A stretch of DNA of 64,000 bases from Paenibacillus sp. 32O-W. Its GTDB lineage: Bacteria > Bacillota > Bacilli > Paenibacillales > NBRC-103111. Under the pieces are notes generated by a model. That model saw nothing but the letters and a program-made list of their open reading frames with translations. It did no database searches and had not been told where the DNA came from. Positions 1 through 9,005 of the stretch are shown in pieces. The stretch's first letter is position 1; each line of letters starts with the position of its first letter. The translations under genes were made by a program, and so were the position numbers. The stretch lies in NCBI RefSeq assembly GCF_007679495.1, contig NZ_VEGP01000002.1, positions 110,373 through 174,372 of the forward strand, given 5' to 3'.

Positions 1-1
1 A

Positions 2-154
2 GAAGAACTGACGGATGTGATTGAAGGTTCGATTGACAGCACGGATCAAGCCCTTCCCGGGTTAGGCGTGTTATTTGAAATTATTTGGAAAAATACGGAT
101 GAACCTACCCATTCCACTTTGGTTCAAGCCCTTAAGGATCATCTTCCCCAGTAG
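2..154 (+). CDS. sspI: Small acid-soluble spore protein SspI, C-terminal part (partial at window edge)
   Basis: The first 50 codons after the window edge form an open frame ending in TAG at 152-154. The residues LPGLGVLFEIIWKN are the signature of the SspI family, a minor DNA-associated spore protein made in the forespore. The family is about 70 residues long, so roughly 20 N-terminal residues lie outside the window. What is visible is a short acidic stretch followed by the conserved LPGLGVLFE block and a polar tail. The upstream promoter is not visible, so regulation by a forespore sigma factor is only expected from the family. Assignment rests on the motif alone and is fairly secure. Confidence 0.85.
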   Translation, partial: EELTDVIEGSIDSTDQALPGLGVLFEIIWKNTDEPTHSTLVQALKDHLPQ

Positions 155-456
155 AGATCTTTCCTGACACACGAAAATGCCAAAAAGTAAGACTCCCGGT
201 CAACGCACGCCTCTCCCGGCGCGCGTTGCGGGCCTCGGGGCGGCAGCCCGGCATGCCCAACGCGAGAGTCTACTATTGCTCCTGTTTAACTTCAAAACTA
301 TTCTACCCATTATCAATGAATGGGAATAGAGAGCGATAAATTTATCCCGATGTTTGTATTATCGGGTTAAGACCCCACACCTCTATAGCTGGGCTCTAAA
401 TCAGGTGGAGTAGAGTCTCCATCTGATTACTCTATGTTCAGCTAAGCTGAACGAGT
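155..456. other. Intergenic spacer with stacked inverted repeats
   Basis: No credible gene. The spacer holds a GC-rich foldable block at 190-271: outer arms AGACTC/GAGTCT, an inner CGCC/GGCG hairpin, and a second stem GCGTTG(c)GGGC/GCCCAACGC. Further hairpins lie at 401-425 (AGGTGGAG/CTCCATCT) and 436-452 (GTTCAGC/GCTGAAC). Read on the minus strand, the large block is followed by TTACTTTTT, so it could act as a terminator for the phosphatase gene that ends at 457, or it could be a small structured RNA. Confidence 0.45.
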
Positions 457-1179
457 TCACTCTTCAAACAGGCAAAAAGTATTAGGGACCATCCGTTTGC
501 CCGAGGCTTCCCCGGATAGGAACTTATCCAGATCCGGCTCTATAACTTTCAGCACGTCATGGAAGGTTTCGAACGGAAAGTAGGCCTCTCCGGCTTCATC
601 GAGGTAACCGGCCAGCCTTGCTCTGGCAAAGATCCAATCGGCAAAACCCGAACCATAATAATCACTCGTTCCGTCTCCGATATATAGCACATGGTAGCCT
701 TCCTGCTTTAATTTCCGCACCACGTCCGCCTTGCAGCAGCCGCACCATTTGCAAGCTTCATTTTCATTTTGGAAATCAAGCCTGTACCCTCCGTCCTCCG
801 TATAATAAATCGGATTCGATATGATTTGCTCCACCTGATAATCGAACTTCCGGATGATTTCCCGGATATAATATTCCATTCCATCACTCAGTATCGTGAC
901 AGGGATACCGTGCTTACGGCAAAAGTCAAGAAAATCCGCAGCTCCCTCCCGCGGATTTATCTGTCGGATCACATCGTCCACCAATGATTTGCGGTCTGCC
1001 AGAAAGGAGTAGCTCGTTCTCGCCACCTCCATGGAACCGACCTGACCGGCATCGAATTGGCGGTAAGCCTCCACCACTGCCGGTTCCTTCTCGACCTCGG
1101 CTGTTTTCATAAGCAAATCTCCGACATCCTGCTGCATTAAGGTCCCGTCAAAATCGGTGACTACGGCCAGCTTAGACAT
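457..1179 (-). CDS. HAD-family phosphatase, MtnX/phosphoserine phosphatase-like
   Basis: A 240-residue cytosolic HAD hydrolase, subfamily IB. Motif I is DFDGT near residues 9-13 (first Asp is the nucleophile), motif II is ILSDG near residue 97, a Lys follows in CCKADVV, and motif IV is IGDGTSDYY. Members act on small phosphate esters; MtnX works in methionine salvage, but no other salvage gene is adjacent, so the substrate is not known. A frame-compatible start exists five codons upstream, but the start at 1179 is preferred because GGTGGAG sits seven bases ahead of it. A cysteine cluster CKWCGCC near residue 145 is unusual and could bind a metal or form disulfides. The gene stands alone, with inverted repeats just past its stop. 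Confidence 0.75.
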   Translation of the reverse strand: MSKLAVVTDFDGTLMQQDVGDLLMKTAEVEKEPAVVEAYRQFDAGQVGSMEVARTSYSFLADRKSLVDDVIRQINPREGAADFLDFCRKHGIPVTILSDGMEYYIREIIRKFDYQVEQIISNPIYYTEDGGYRLDFQNENEACKWCGCCKADVVRKLKQEGYHVLYIGDGTSDYYGSGFADWIFARARLAGYLDEAGEAYFPFETFHDVLKVIEPDLDKFLSGEASGKRMVPNTFCLFEE

Positions 1180-1322
1180 TTCTTCTCCACCCATTTCGTT
1201 TATATTGAAAGCAACGTCAATTTGTCCTTATCATACCACATCCAGACCCCTTATAGTTTCATAATGAAATAGATGGAGACAGCTTTTCAAATTTTTCAGA
1301 CGCATAAATCGAAGTTGGCAGG

Positions 1323-2075
1323 CTATCGGATTCTTTTATAGGCCCTGGCATACCTTAAAATTTTTAAGTAGGCTTTTCGGTTGGCCAATTTTCTGAAAAT
1401 ATAAGGGTCCGGCCGGAAATTGACTTCCAAAATCCACGGATCTAAATCTTTGCCGATGGCGATATCGACCCCGATTTCCTTCAATCCGGGAAAATGTTTA
1501 TGCAGTTGTATGGCCGCATCCGTCCCCAGCTTGGCAAGCCGTGCCATATACTTCTCCCTCTCGGCAGGGCCCATGTATCGGCTCAGAAGGACGTCAACCG
1601 TCTTAAGTGTCCCTCCATTATGATAATTCGTTACTACCTTCTGAGGATGAGCCACCCTTCCCATCATCCCGGTGGTCTCCCAATTCTTCACCGGGTTCCT
1701 CTGCACCATTACGCGAATATCGAAGGGACGCTGCTCATGGCTTAAGAGCCTGATTCCCTTCTGAACCAAATAGCGCTTCTTCCCGGTTTGTCTTAACAGA
1801 TTAGCATACATATCCGTATAAGAACCGAACGTCCATCTGCGCTTCCCTCTTTGAAAATGAAACCGGAGTCTGCCCTCGGCCTCTTCCTTCTCGACTCGGA
1901 TGACCCCGATACCGAAGGTTCCGAAATTAGGTTTAATATAAACCATACCGTATTTATTCAACATTTCCTGCAGGCTGTCCCTGTTCATCCGCCGGGTTTC
2001 GGGAATGACCGGGCGAATCTGTTCGTTCTGCAGCAGGATGGTTGTCTTAAGCCATTTGTTCGCTGTCAGTTTCAC
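1323..2075 (-). CDS. YheC/YheD-type ATP-grasp protein, endospore coat-associated
   Basis: A 250-residue protein with the fold markers of the YheC/YheD ATP-grasp group: YIKPNFGTFGIGVIRV near residues 45-60 (first strand pair with nucleotide-binding Lys), FDIRVMVQR near 118-126, and a C-terminal metal-binding segment GVDIAIGKDLDPWILEVNFRPDP near 203-225. ATP-grasp enzymes join a carboxylate to a nucleophile through an acyl phosphate. For this group the substrate is unknown, and the B. subtilis proteins are linked to the spore coat. Its start overlaps the stop of the upstream glycosyltransferase by four bases (ATGA), so the two are co-translated and probably modify the same spore-surface structure. 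No signal peptide is seen. Confidence 0.75.
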   Translation of the reverse strand: MKLTANKWLKTTILLQNEQIRPVIPETRRMNRDSLQEMLNKYGMVYIKPNFGTFGIGVIRVEKEEAEGRLRFHFQRGKRRWTFGSYTDMYANLLRQTGKKRYLVQKGIRLLSHEQRPFDIRVMVQRNPVKNWETTGMMGRVAHPQKVVTNYHNGGTLKTVDVLLSRYMGPAEREKYMARLAKLGTDAAIQLHKHFPGLKEIGVDIAIGKDLDPWILEVNFRPDPYIFRKLANRKAYLKILRYARAYKRIR

Positions 2076-3226
2076 CGCGCTTCCTCCACCTTTGACTTAA
2101 CATTGGACCTGTAATAAAGATCATACAGATTGATTAAATGACCTGCTGATGTTTTCCAACCAAACCTCTTGACTGCATCCTCCCTCGCTTGCTTGCCCAA
2201 TTGCTTCCCCCATTCCCGGTGACGGGCAAGATAAGCAATCCGTGCGGCAAACGCTCTGTAGTCCTGATAATGATCGACCAACAGTCCGTTATGTTTGTCC
2301 CGGATAATTTCCCCGATTCCCCCGATATTAGAGGCTATGCAGGGAAGCCCGGTAGCCATCGCCTCTACGTTTACCAGGCCGAAGGCTTCATGCTTTTGCG
2401 ACGGACAGACGAAGCAATCGGCCATCCAATACAGCTTGTGCATTTGCCGATGCGACAGCTGCCCCAAGAACACGACCGGGACCCGGTAATGCCGGGCGAG
2501 CTTCTTTAATTTCATCCCGTAACCATGCACCTGGCTCTTCCCTGCCACTACCAGTTTGATTTCGGGAACTTCATTTCGCGCCATGCGGATAGCGCGGATC
2601 AGCAGGGGAAGTCCTTTGCGCGGAATCAGTCTCCCTGCGAAGGCCACGGTGAATGATGCCGCTAGCCCGTATCGGTTTTTCAGATCCATTTTTTCTGCCG
2701 GTGTCGGCGGCCGAAACCGATTCAAGTCCGTTCCCAGCCAAACTTTCTTAATTTTGTTGTGAAGGCGGGGGAACCGTTCTTTCAGCCTATTCTGTAAAGA
2801 CAAGCTGTTGGCAACTATCAAATCGGCTTTGGACAAACAGCGGAACGCCAGCTCACGTGAAATTCGGGGGGCGGAAACAAATGTCAGCGAATGCAGGAAA
2901 ATGGACACGGGCGTATTAGGAAATTGCCGCTTTACCCGAGGGAGAAAGAGAGGGCGGTTATCTACCTGCACCCAGTCAAAGGTATGGCCGGCCAATCTTC
3001 TGAGGACATGGTTTAAATAATTGCCCGGACTTCCTCCCGGAACCCTGATGATCGTTAGATTTCCGTCTTTAGTTAAGGCGGGATAGCCGGTATGTTCGCG
3101 GCTGATGATCGTTACCTGATGGCTGGCGGACAGCTCTTTCGCAATATGGTGAATCGAAATTTCCACCGATCCCCCCAATACCGGAGGAACCGGGATTTGT
3201 TCCGGGGCGATAATTAACAGATGCAA
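2072..3226 (-). CDS. GT4-family glycosyltransferase, CotSA-like
   Basis: A 384-residue GT-B glycosyltransferase. The N-terminal half has the acceptor-side loop PVLGGSVEISIHHIAKEL (residues 15-32). The C-terminal half has the nucleotide-sugar site: AFAGRLIPRKGLPLLIRA (about 185-202) and the EX7E-type motif KHEAFGLVNVEAMATGLP (about 280-297). The opening LLIIAPEQIPVPPVLGG resembles spore coat protein CotSA. The start is TTG at 3226, supported by AGGAGG nine bases upstream; no ATG fits better. It overlaps the ATP-grasp gene by four bases. A role in making a spore-coat glycan is inferred from the neighbour and from family resemblance; general exopolysaccharide synthesis is the alternative. Confidence 0.75.
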   Translation of the reverse strand: MHLLIIAPEQIPVPPVLGGSVEISIHHIAKELSASHQVTIISREHTGYPALTKDGNLTIIRVPGGSPGNYLNHVLRRLAGHTFDWVQVDNRPLFLPRVKRQFPNTPVSIFLHSLTFVSAPRISRELAFRCLSKADLIVANSLSLQNRLKERFPRLHNKIKKVWLGTDLNRFRPPTPAEKMDLKNRYGLAASFTVAFAGRLIPRKGLPLLIRAIRMARNEVPEIKLVVAGKSQVHGYGMKLKKLARHYRVPVVFLGQLSHRQMHKLYWMADCFVCPSQKHEAFGLVNVEAMATGLPCIASNIGGIGEIIRDKHNGLLVDHYQDYRAFAARIAYLARHREWGKQLGKQAREDAVKRFGWKTSAGHLINLYDLYYRSNVKSKVEEAR

Positions 3227-3415
3227 CAGACGGCACCTCCTTAACCGATATCGGAGACGGCATCCGGTATCAGAGATTCACTGCTCGCGTTCCTGTACAC
3301 GCGGCCTTTACTGTACTGGTATACAGAGCTTTTTTACTCCAATATCATATGTGTGCATACCCGCTGATGCACTGGACAACTGACAGTGCATGACCAAGAC
3401 CCAAAACCCCAAGAA

Positions 3416-3540
3416 AAGTGACGTTTTGCTTCGTATCCGCGGTAAAGCCTGCAATTCTGCACGCTTTGGGCTGTTTGATCCCGTGTCCGCGGTAAAGCCT
3501 GCAAAAACACATCTTTTTTTTTCATTCCAAGGGAGATCAA
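3416..3540 (+). repeat. Dispersed palindromic repeat pair (family 1), with partial family 3 motif
   Basis: Two units at 3444-3467 and 3494-3516, each starting AAAGCCTGCA and ending in (G)CTTT/(T)CTTT, are embedded in a 50-bp direct repeat that begins TCCGCGGTAAAGCCTGCAA. The whole roughly 100-bp block is closely matched at 49144-49240, including the trailing CATCTTTTTT, TTCC and GGGAGA segments. AAAGTGACGTTTTGCTTCG at 3416-3434 resembles the head of the family 3 element. The rest of the 3227-3597 spacer shows only the tat operon terminator. Confidence 0.65.
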
Positions 3541-3554
3541 GCCATTTTATAGGT

Positions 3555-3590
3555 AAAAAAGCCGCCGATCACAGGGATCTGCGGCTTTTA
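3555..3590 (-). terminator. Terminator of the oxidoreductase-tat operon
   Basis: Hairpin with arms AAAAGCCGC and GCGGCTTTT lying just past the tatA stop; read on the minus strand it ends in TTTTTT. It marks the end of the operon running from 7101 to 3598. Confidence 0.8.
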
Positions 3591-3597
3591 TTCCTTA

Positions 3598-3801
3598 TCA
3601 CTTAAGCAATTTAAGTTCGTCCTTCTCCTGGCGGACCACGTTATCCTCGGTATCGTCGACCATTCCTCTAGTCGAATTGCGGAACTCACGCAGCGTATCG
3701 CCGAAAGCTCTTCCGAGCTGCGGAAGCTTGGCCGGCCCGAAGACAATCAGGGCAATGGCCAGAATAATAATCAAGCCGGGAATCCCTACATTATTGAACA
3801 T
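3598..3801 (-). CDS. tatA: Sec-independent translocase subunit TatA
   Basis: A 67-residue TatA/E protein. One transmembrane helix (about residues 5-20) is followed by the [14 protein letters not shown] hinge and amphipathic helix (about 22-35) and a short charged tail. TatA oligomerises to form the passage for folded proteins in the twin-arginine pathway, recruited by TatC. It is the last gene of a four-gene operon and starts 16 bases after tatC, with GGGAGG upstream. As in many Firmicutes no TatB is present, so this looks like a minimal TatAC system, probably with a bifunctional TatA. Confidence 0.92.
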   Translation of the reverse strand: MFNNVGIPGLIIILAIALIVFGPAKLPQLGRAFGDTLREFRNSTRGMVDDTEDNVVRQEKDELKLLK

Positions 3802-3817
3802 TTGATTAACCTCCCCT

Positions 3818-4552
3818 TCACTGGGTATTGGTTGACAGTGTTGCTAGTCTTCTGTAGTAATGGCCTGCCAAGGCGGCGCTGATTTCGAACAAGGCAATTA
3901 ACGGAATCGTCACGGACAGATGCGAGATGAAGTCCGGCGGCGAGATCAGCGCCCCTACGATTGCAAGCCCGACATAAGCATATTTGCGGGTTCCCTTGAG
4001 CCTCTCCGGAGTCAACAGCCCAAGCCGTGTAAGAAACAGCACGACAACGGGCATCTCAAAGGAGACCCCCATCGGAAAGACGACGTTGAACAGGAAGGAA
4101 AAGTAACGATCGATCCCGTAAGTCTCCATTGCCCCGATCGAGGCGTTCATCGTTTTCATAAACCCGACCATCATCGGAAAAACGACATAGTAGCCGAAAA
4201 CGGTGCCCGTAAGGAAGAGCAGGAAGGAGGCCGGAACGAATGCAAGTGTTCCTCTGGCCTCCGCATCAGTCAGACCCGGCCTGACAAATGCCCATATTTG
4301 ATACAGCAGCACCGGAAGAGTGAACAGGATCGCAAACAGAAACGCGCACTTCATGTAGACGAACAGCCCGTCCGTCAACGAGAATACGTTCCACTCGATG
4401 CCGCTGGCGCCCGGCCTGGCTTGAACATAGCGCAATATGGCGGGAGATAAATACAACCCCGCGCACATGGCGCCCAACAAGACCGTCGCGACCACGATCA
4501 ATCTCTTGCGTAGCTCGGTCAGATGAACGACCAGATTTTCTTTTATATCCAT
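3818..4552 (-). CDS. tatC: Sec-independent translocase subunit TatC
   Basis: A 244-residue polytopic membrane protein with six hydrophobic segments. The N-terminal cytosolic stretch [12 protein letters not shown] is the conserved TatC region that recognises the twin-arginine signal, and [11 protein letters not shown] follows the second membrane segment. TatC is the receptor of the Tat translocase. The start at 4552 has AGGGG five bases upstream; an upstream TTG lies inside the ribosome-binding region and is rejected. It follows the GMC oxidoreductase gene and precedes tatA at very short spacing, so the translocase is likely made together with the exported enzyme encoded upstream. Confidence 0.93.
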   Translation of the reverse strand: MDIKENLVVHLTELRKRLIVVATVLLGAMCAGLYLSPAILRYVQARPGASGIEWNVFSLTDGLFVYMKCAFLFAILFTLPVLLYQIWAFVRPGLTDAEARGTLAFVPASFLLFLTGTVFGYYVVFPMMVGFMKTMNASIGAMETYGIDRYFSFLFNVVFPMGVSFEMPVVVLFLTRLGLLTPERLKGTRKYAYVGLAIVGALISPPDFISHLSVTIPLIALFEISAALAGHYYRRLATLSTNTQ

Positions 4553-4582
4553 TCTACCCCTGTCCTTCAACAGAACAGAGCC

Positions 4583-6310
4583 CTATACGAGAGATCCGCC
4601 CTGCTGCAAGTATTTGAGAATGCCTTCCGAAGCCCGGTATGCCAGCGCCCCAATTGTGCCCGTCGGATTGTATCCGCTGTTATGGGGAAAGGCCGATGCT
4701 CCTACAACAAATACATTTTCCGCATCCCACATCTGCAAATAGGAATTGACTGCAGAAGTGCTCGGGTCCGCCCCCATCACTACGCCTCCCGTATTGTGCG
4801 TGGACTGATATGGGACGATATCATAGTTGCTGATCGCTTTGGACGTTTCCAGCTTGGTCGGATTCATTTCCTTCATGACCGCTTCGGTTTTGGTTGAAAT
4901 AAAATTGACCAATTCCCGATCCTGATTCTCAAAATCATAGGTTAATCGAAGCAGCGGCAGTCCGTATATATCCTTGTAGGTCGGGTCCAAATCCATATAA
5001 TGATGCCTCCATGGCATATTGGCCCCTTGAATACTGACTACAAGCATGCGGTTGGCGTATTTGATCGACATCTGCTTAAATTCCTTGCCCCACTTCGGAG
5101 TGCCGCTCGGCGTCGGATTGCTGGCGATCGGCCGATTTCCGGTTTGGGTGAAGCGAATATTCGCCCCGTGAATGAAATTCAGGTCCGAATGGTCGAAATT
5201 GTCTCCGTTGAAATCGTCGAAGCAGCTTCCTAGCGCCCCTGCCCCCATATAAAGATTAAACTCCCTGTCATCATAGAAGCCGTAAGCATTCCCGCCCGTA
5301 ATCTGGTACGCGTAGTTTCGGCCGATAACACCGGTTCCGGAAGCCGGATCATACGGTTTGCCCAGCTTGGAGAGAAGAAGCAGACGAACGTTGGAGAATA
5401 CATAACTGGCCAGTATGACCAAATCCGCCGGCTGCTCGAACTCTTCTCCGGTTAACGTATTGATGTAAACGACACCGCTTGCCCTCTTGCCGTCGTGAAT
5501 GATCCGGGTCACATTGGAAAATGTGCGGATTTCCAGGTTGCCGGTGTTCTGGGCTACGGGAAGCACGGTTACGATAGGATCCGCCTTCGCGCCATATTCA
5601 CAGCCGAACCGTTCACAGAAAGCGCAGTATTGGCAGGCAGCACGAGTAATGCCGTCCGGATTCGTATAGGTTTCGGATAAATTGCCTGACGGAATGACAT
5701 AGGGATTGTATCCCAGCTTTCTCGCGGCATCCTCGAACAGCTTCATTCCCGGGGTTTTCTTCATCGGCGGAGTCGGGAACGGGCTGGAGCGCTGGCCGAC
5801 CATTGGGTTTTGCTCGGGTTCACCGCTGATTCCGGCCATTTTCTCATATTTGTCAAAGTAAGGCTCCAACTCGTCGTAGGTAATTCCCCAATCCTGGATA
5901 ATCATGCCGTCCGGAATTTTATTCTTTCCGTAGCGCTCCACCGTCTTGGAATAAATCTCAAAGTCATAGGGGAGAAAACGGTAGTTTTGCCCGTTCCAGT
6001 GAACCCCTGCGCCCCCGATTCCATCTCCCATCAAGAAGGAGCCGTAGGATCTCATCGGCAGGGCCCGCACTTTTTCCGTATTGCGGAAAGTAACCGTCTC
6101 CCTGGACAGATCCTGCATCAGCTCATACCGTTGAGCGTAGCGCAGTTCGTCATGCACCATGAAATAATCTTCCGTCTTCCGCGGTTTACCCCGCTCCAAA
6201 GCAACTACCTTATGTCCCGCTTTGGTCAACTCCGAGGCAATGATGCCTCCCATCCAACCTAATCCAACGATTACAATCGGTACCTTTGGTAATGTAGTAG
6301 CCACTTGCAT
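4583..6310 (-). CDS. GMC-family oxidoreductase, gluconate 2-dehydrogenase flavoprotein-like
   Basis: A 575-residue FAD enzyme. The dinucleotide-binding motif VGLGWMGG is at residues 16-23, and the C-terminal GMC signature FPHNSGYNPTGTIGALA (near 540-556) supplies the catalytic His and an Asn. A cysteine-rich stretch ACQYCAFCERFGC near 225-237 is typical of the gluconate/2-ketogluconate dehydrogenase large subunits and may hold a metal or disulfide. It has no export signal of its own. The preceding gene encodes a small subunit with a Tat signal, so the flavoprotein probably leaves the cell folded with FAD by hitchhiking on it. No cytochrome c subunit gene is adjacent, so the electron acceptor is unclear. 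The substrate is probably a polyol or sugar acid but cannot be read from sequence. Confidence 0.85.
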   Translation of the reverse strand: MQVATTLPKVPIVIVGLGWMGGIIASELTKAGHKVVALERGKPRKTEDYFMVHDELRYAQRYELMQDLSRETVTFRNTEKVRALPMRSYGSFLMGDGIGGAGVHWNGQNYRFLPYDFEIYSKTVERYGKNKIPDGMIIQDWGITYDELEPYFDKYEKMAGISGEPEQNPMVGQRSSPFPTPPMKKTPGMKLFEDAARKLGYNPYVIPSGNLSETYTNPDGITRAACQYCAFCERFGCEYGAKADPIVTVLPVAQNTGNLEIRTFSNVTRIIHDGKRASGVVYINTLTGEEFEQPADLVILASYVFSNVRLLLLSKLGKPYDPASGTGVIGRNYAYQITGGNAYGFYDDREFNLYMGAGALGSCFDDFNGDNFDHSDLNFIHGANIRFTQTGNRPIASNPTPSGTPKWGKEFKQMSIKYANRMLVVSIQGANMPWRHHYMDLDPTYKDIYGLPLLRLTYDFENQDRELVNFISTKTEAVMKEMNPTKLETSKAISNYDIVPYQSTHNTGGVVMGADPSTSAVNSYLQMWDAENVFVVGASAFPHNSGYNPTGTIGALAYRASEGILKYLQQGGSLV

Positions 6311-6324
6311 GTCCCCTTATCTAG

Positions 6325-7101
6325 TTAGTGACTCATGTGATCATGGAGGCTCGCCGGCTCCATCTTGATAAATTCTTCCTTGTCGATGACATCGGCATAG
6401 CTCATCTGATTGCCGGGATAATTGCGCATCCTCCAGCCGTCCATATTTTTGTTGCCGCCGTATAGCGGATCGGCATAAGCTCCTTCCAGAGTCAAGGAGC
6501 GCAGCAAATTAAAGAAAATTTTGCTCGACATTCCGTGAAGCTGGACTTCTTCTCCTTTTTCAAATACGGTCAGAACCTCGTCCTGCTGGGCCTCGTCCAG
6601 ATCCGCGAAAGCCTTGCTGTACTTCGTTTGGCAATAATCTTTCAGCGCCTGCAGCCCCAAAGTGAATATTTCGTGGCGTTTAAACCCGGATTGGTATCCT
6701 TGGGTCGCCTCTGCCTTGAAGAATGGACCTATCATATAATCTCTGGCGTTCATACCCCACGGACCGGCCAGTTGGTGGTCGATATAATACGCGACCCCCA
6801 ATTCAATAGCGCCGGGCCCCAGCTCGTCCTTCGGAAAAATACGTTCCGTTGCTGCCTGGGTTAACTGAAATTGCTCCGTATTAAGGAACATCAGCGCCTG
6901 ATTATAATCCTTGACCGGCGGCTGCTCCGTCTGGCCCGGCTGCTGTGGTGCCGTTTCCTTAGGAGCGGTCATTGTCGATCCGATCACTCCGCCAATCACT
7001 CCGCCGGCAACTACTCCGCCAAGAGCCGCTCCGGAATATTTCAGGAACTGTCGTCTGGATTCATCGCGCGGGGCGCTTTTATTATGTTTTTCCTCTGCCA
7101 T
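6325..7101 (-). CDS. Gluconate 2-dehydrogenase subunit 3 family protein with Tat signal
   Basis: A 258-residue protein starting with a clear twin-arginine signal, SRRQFLKYSG (about residues 17-26), followed by a Gly/Ala-rich hydrophobic segment (27-46) and a Pro/Gln-rich linker. The rest matches the subunit 3 (gamma) family that pairs with GMC flavoproteins in membrane or periplasmic gluconate dehydrogenases. The start at 7101 was chosen because GGAGG lies six bases upstream; the longer frame has no such site. It is the first gene of the operon with the flavoprotein, tatC and tatA. It probably carries the flavoprotein through the Tat pore and may stay anchored by the uncleaved hydrophobic segment. 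Confidence 0.85.
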   Translation of the reverse strand: MAEEKHNKSAPRDESRRQFLKYSGAALGGVVAGGVIGGVIGSTMTAPKETAPQQPGQTEQPPVKDYNQALMFLNTEQFQLTQAATERIFPKDELGPGAIELGVAYYIDHQLAGPWGMNARDYMIGPFFKAEATQGYQSGFKRHEIFTLGLQALKDYCQTKYSKAFADLDEAQQDEVLTVFEKGEEVQLHGMSSKIFFNLLRSLTLEGAYADPLYGGNKNMDGWRMRNYPGNQMSYADVIDKEEFIKMEPASLHDHMSH

Positions 7102-7248
7102 CCTGACACCTCCAATTGCCACACTTGTTGATATCAATAAGTAATGGTAGTTTCACCATAATGAGCTTTTTTATGCCAATTTTCTTAACACGTTTAATCG
7201 CTTTTACCAGTCCCCCACAAAGTGGAGTTATATATTCTGTTATGAACC

Positions 7249-7279
7249 AAAAAAAGCCGAGGTCATATAACCTCGGCTT
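7249..7279 (-). terminator. Terminator after the sugar-binding lipoprotein gene
   Basis: Perfect stem GCCGAGGT/ACCTCGGC with loop TATATG; on the minus strand it is followed by TTTTTTT. It ends the ABC transporter operon. Confidence 0.88.
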
Positions 7280-7301
7280 GGCCCGAATTCGTCTCGGCAA
7301 T

Positions 7302-8894
7302 TTACTTGGCCGCTCCTCTTTCTTTAATTCCGTCATTGATCTCTCTGATGATATCCGCGCCCCCTCGTCCCATCCATTCCTTGACCATTTGATCCCAATC
7401 GGATAGCGGGCGTTGACCGGAAATCATCTTCGTCTGCTCTCCGATAATATATTTTTGCAAATCGGCTCCTTTGGAAGATTGAGCTTCAGAGAAAATACCG
7501 CGGCTCGGATCCGCATAAGGGGTTTTGTTGTATGTCGCTTCCATCTCTTCGATTTCAGCGATAAATTGCTGCATTCTCGGATCGTTGTAAGAAGCGATCG
7601 AGTATTGATTCGCTTCATCGTTGGGTGCCCACGGCTTCCAAAATTCATGCCGCTGCAGCATATATTGAATCGGCGTAATGCTCTCCGAGCCCGGCTTAAG
7701 CACCGCCTTGCCGTCCACCATCTCGTAGCCCACTCCCTCGTGCCCCATTAGCCAATCAAACACTTCATTGTCCGGGGTTCGCTCATTCACCGGGATGAAC
7801 TGCCGGCCATAATCCATAATCTCCAGTATTTTCATGACCTTCTCCGGATCATTCTTCAGCTTCGAGGATAGAGTGGACAGGCCGAAATATCCTTGCCCCA
7901 GCAGCCGTCCCTGACTCCCGTCGGGAGCTACGAAATGAGGAATCGAAGCCAGCCGCGCCTCGGGATTCACTTCCAGCAATCCGGTATAATACTCTTCTAC
8001 CATCCCGGTCGGAGTGCCGATGAAAATCCCCGCCTTGCCGGAATAAAATTCTTTATTTGCCTGCGCCCAGTTGAGCACGGCAAAATCCTTGGTCACCGCT
8101 CCTTCCCTGTACGCCGCCGCTAAGGTTTCAATCACTTCTTTACGCCCGGGGCCGATGATTCCGGGAATATAATCGCCGTTCTCATTTTTGTGGTACCAGC
8201 CTCCGGACCAATAAGCTCCTGCCATATATTCAGGTGAAATATTTTCTCCAAGAGCAAAGCCGTACGTATCGTCCTTGCCGTTACCGTCCGGATCATTCTT
8301 GGTAAAGGCAATGGCTACCTCAAGCAGTTCCTCATAATTGGTCGGCATCGACAGCCCGAGGTTGTCCAGCCAATCCTTCCGGATGATATTGCTGAACACA
8401 TAGGTGGGGGCATACATGGGGATGCTGTAGATTTTGCCGTCTACACGGATTTGATCCCAAATTTCATCGGGAACCATGCGAAACGTCTCGTATTGGTCGA
8501 TATAGTCATCCAGCGGAAGAAAAGCCCCCTGCCTGGCCCATTTATAATAATTCGAATCCAGATCCTTGATCGCCACGACATCCGGCATGTCGCCAGAGGC
8601 CATGACGACCGACAGCTTGCTGTTAAAATCCGATTGCAATATAAATTGTGATTTGATATGAGCGTTGAATTTTTCCTTGATGGCATCGACTCCGGCGCCC
8701 TCCGCCGCAGGAAAAATCGTATACGCGAAGTTCATGAAGCTGATCTCATGCATTTTGTTCTCTTCCGCCTGCTTTGCCCCGGGCTCCCCGGAAGGCTGGG
8801 AAGTTCCCTGGGAGCCCCCGCCCGAACAGGCCGCCGCTGTTAAAGCCACCGTCATCAGCACCGAGCCCGCGCTTATCCATCTCTTTTTAGTCAT
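7302..8894 (-). CDS. Extracellular solute-binding lipoprotein of a sugar ABC importer (LplA-like)
   Basis: A 530-residue lipoprotein: positive N-terminus, hydrophobic segment, lipobox LTAAAC with Cys at residue 23, then a Gly/Ser linker. It has the size and general features of the large solute-binding proteins (LplA/YtcQ type) common in Paenibacillus, which bind oligosaccharides, often from plant polymers. The start at 8894 is preferred because GGAGG lies eight bases upstream; a GTG three codons earlier falls inside that region. It is the third gene after two permeases. No ATPase gene is nearby, so a shared MsmX-type ATPase encoded elsewhere probably drives import (family knowledge). The substrate cannot be named. 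Confidence 0.85.
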   Translation of the reverse strand: MTKKRWISAGSVLMTVALTAAACSGGGSQGTSQPSGEPGAKQAEENKMHEISFMNFAYTIFPAAEGAGVDAIKEKFNAHIKSQFILQSDFNSKLSVVMASGDMPDVVAIKDLDSNYYKWARQGAFLPLDDYIDQYETFRMVPDEIWDQIRVDGKIYSIPMYAPTYVFSNIIRKDWLDNLGLSMPTNYEELLEVAIAFTKNDPDGNGKDDTYGFALGENISPEYMAGAYWSGGWYHKNENGDYIPGIIGPGRKEVIETLAAAYREGAVTKDFAVLNWAQANKEFYSGKAGIFIGTPTGMVEEYYTGLLEVNPEARLASIPHFVAPDGSQGRLLGQGYFGLSTLSSKLKNDPEKVMKILEIMDYGRQFIPVNERTPDNEVFDWLMGHEGVGYEMVDGKAVLKPGSESITPIQYMLQRHEFWKPWAPNDEANQYSIASYNDPRMQQFIAEIEEMEATYNKTPYADPSRGIFSEAQSSKGADLQKYIIGEQTKMISGQRPLSDWDQMVKEWMGRGGADIIREINDGIKERGAAK

Positions 8895-9005
8895 TACGAC
8901 CACCTCCGCTTATAATGAGCGAATCTTGTGCCACCCTCTTGTCATCCCGGAATCGTTGCGTCATCGATAAATCGGACAGATTCCCGGAACGCCGGCATGA
9001 AATAG

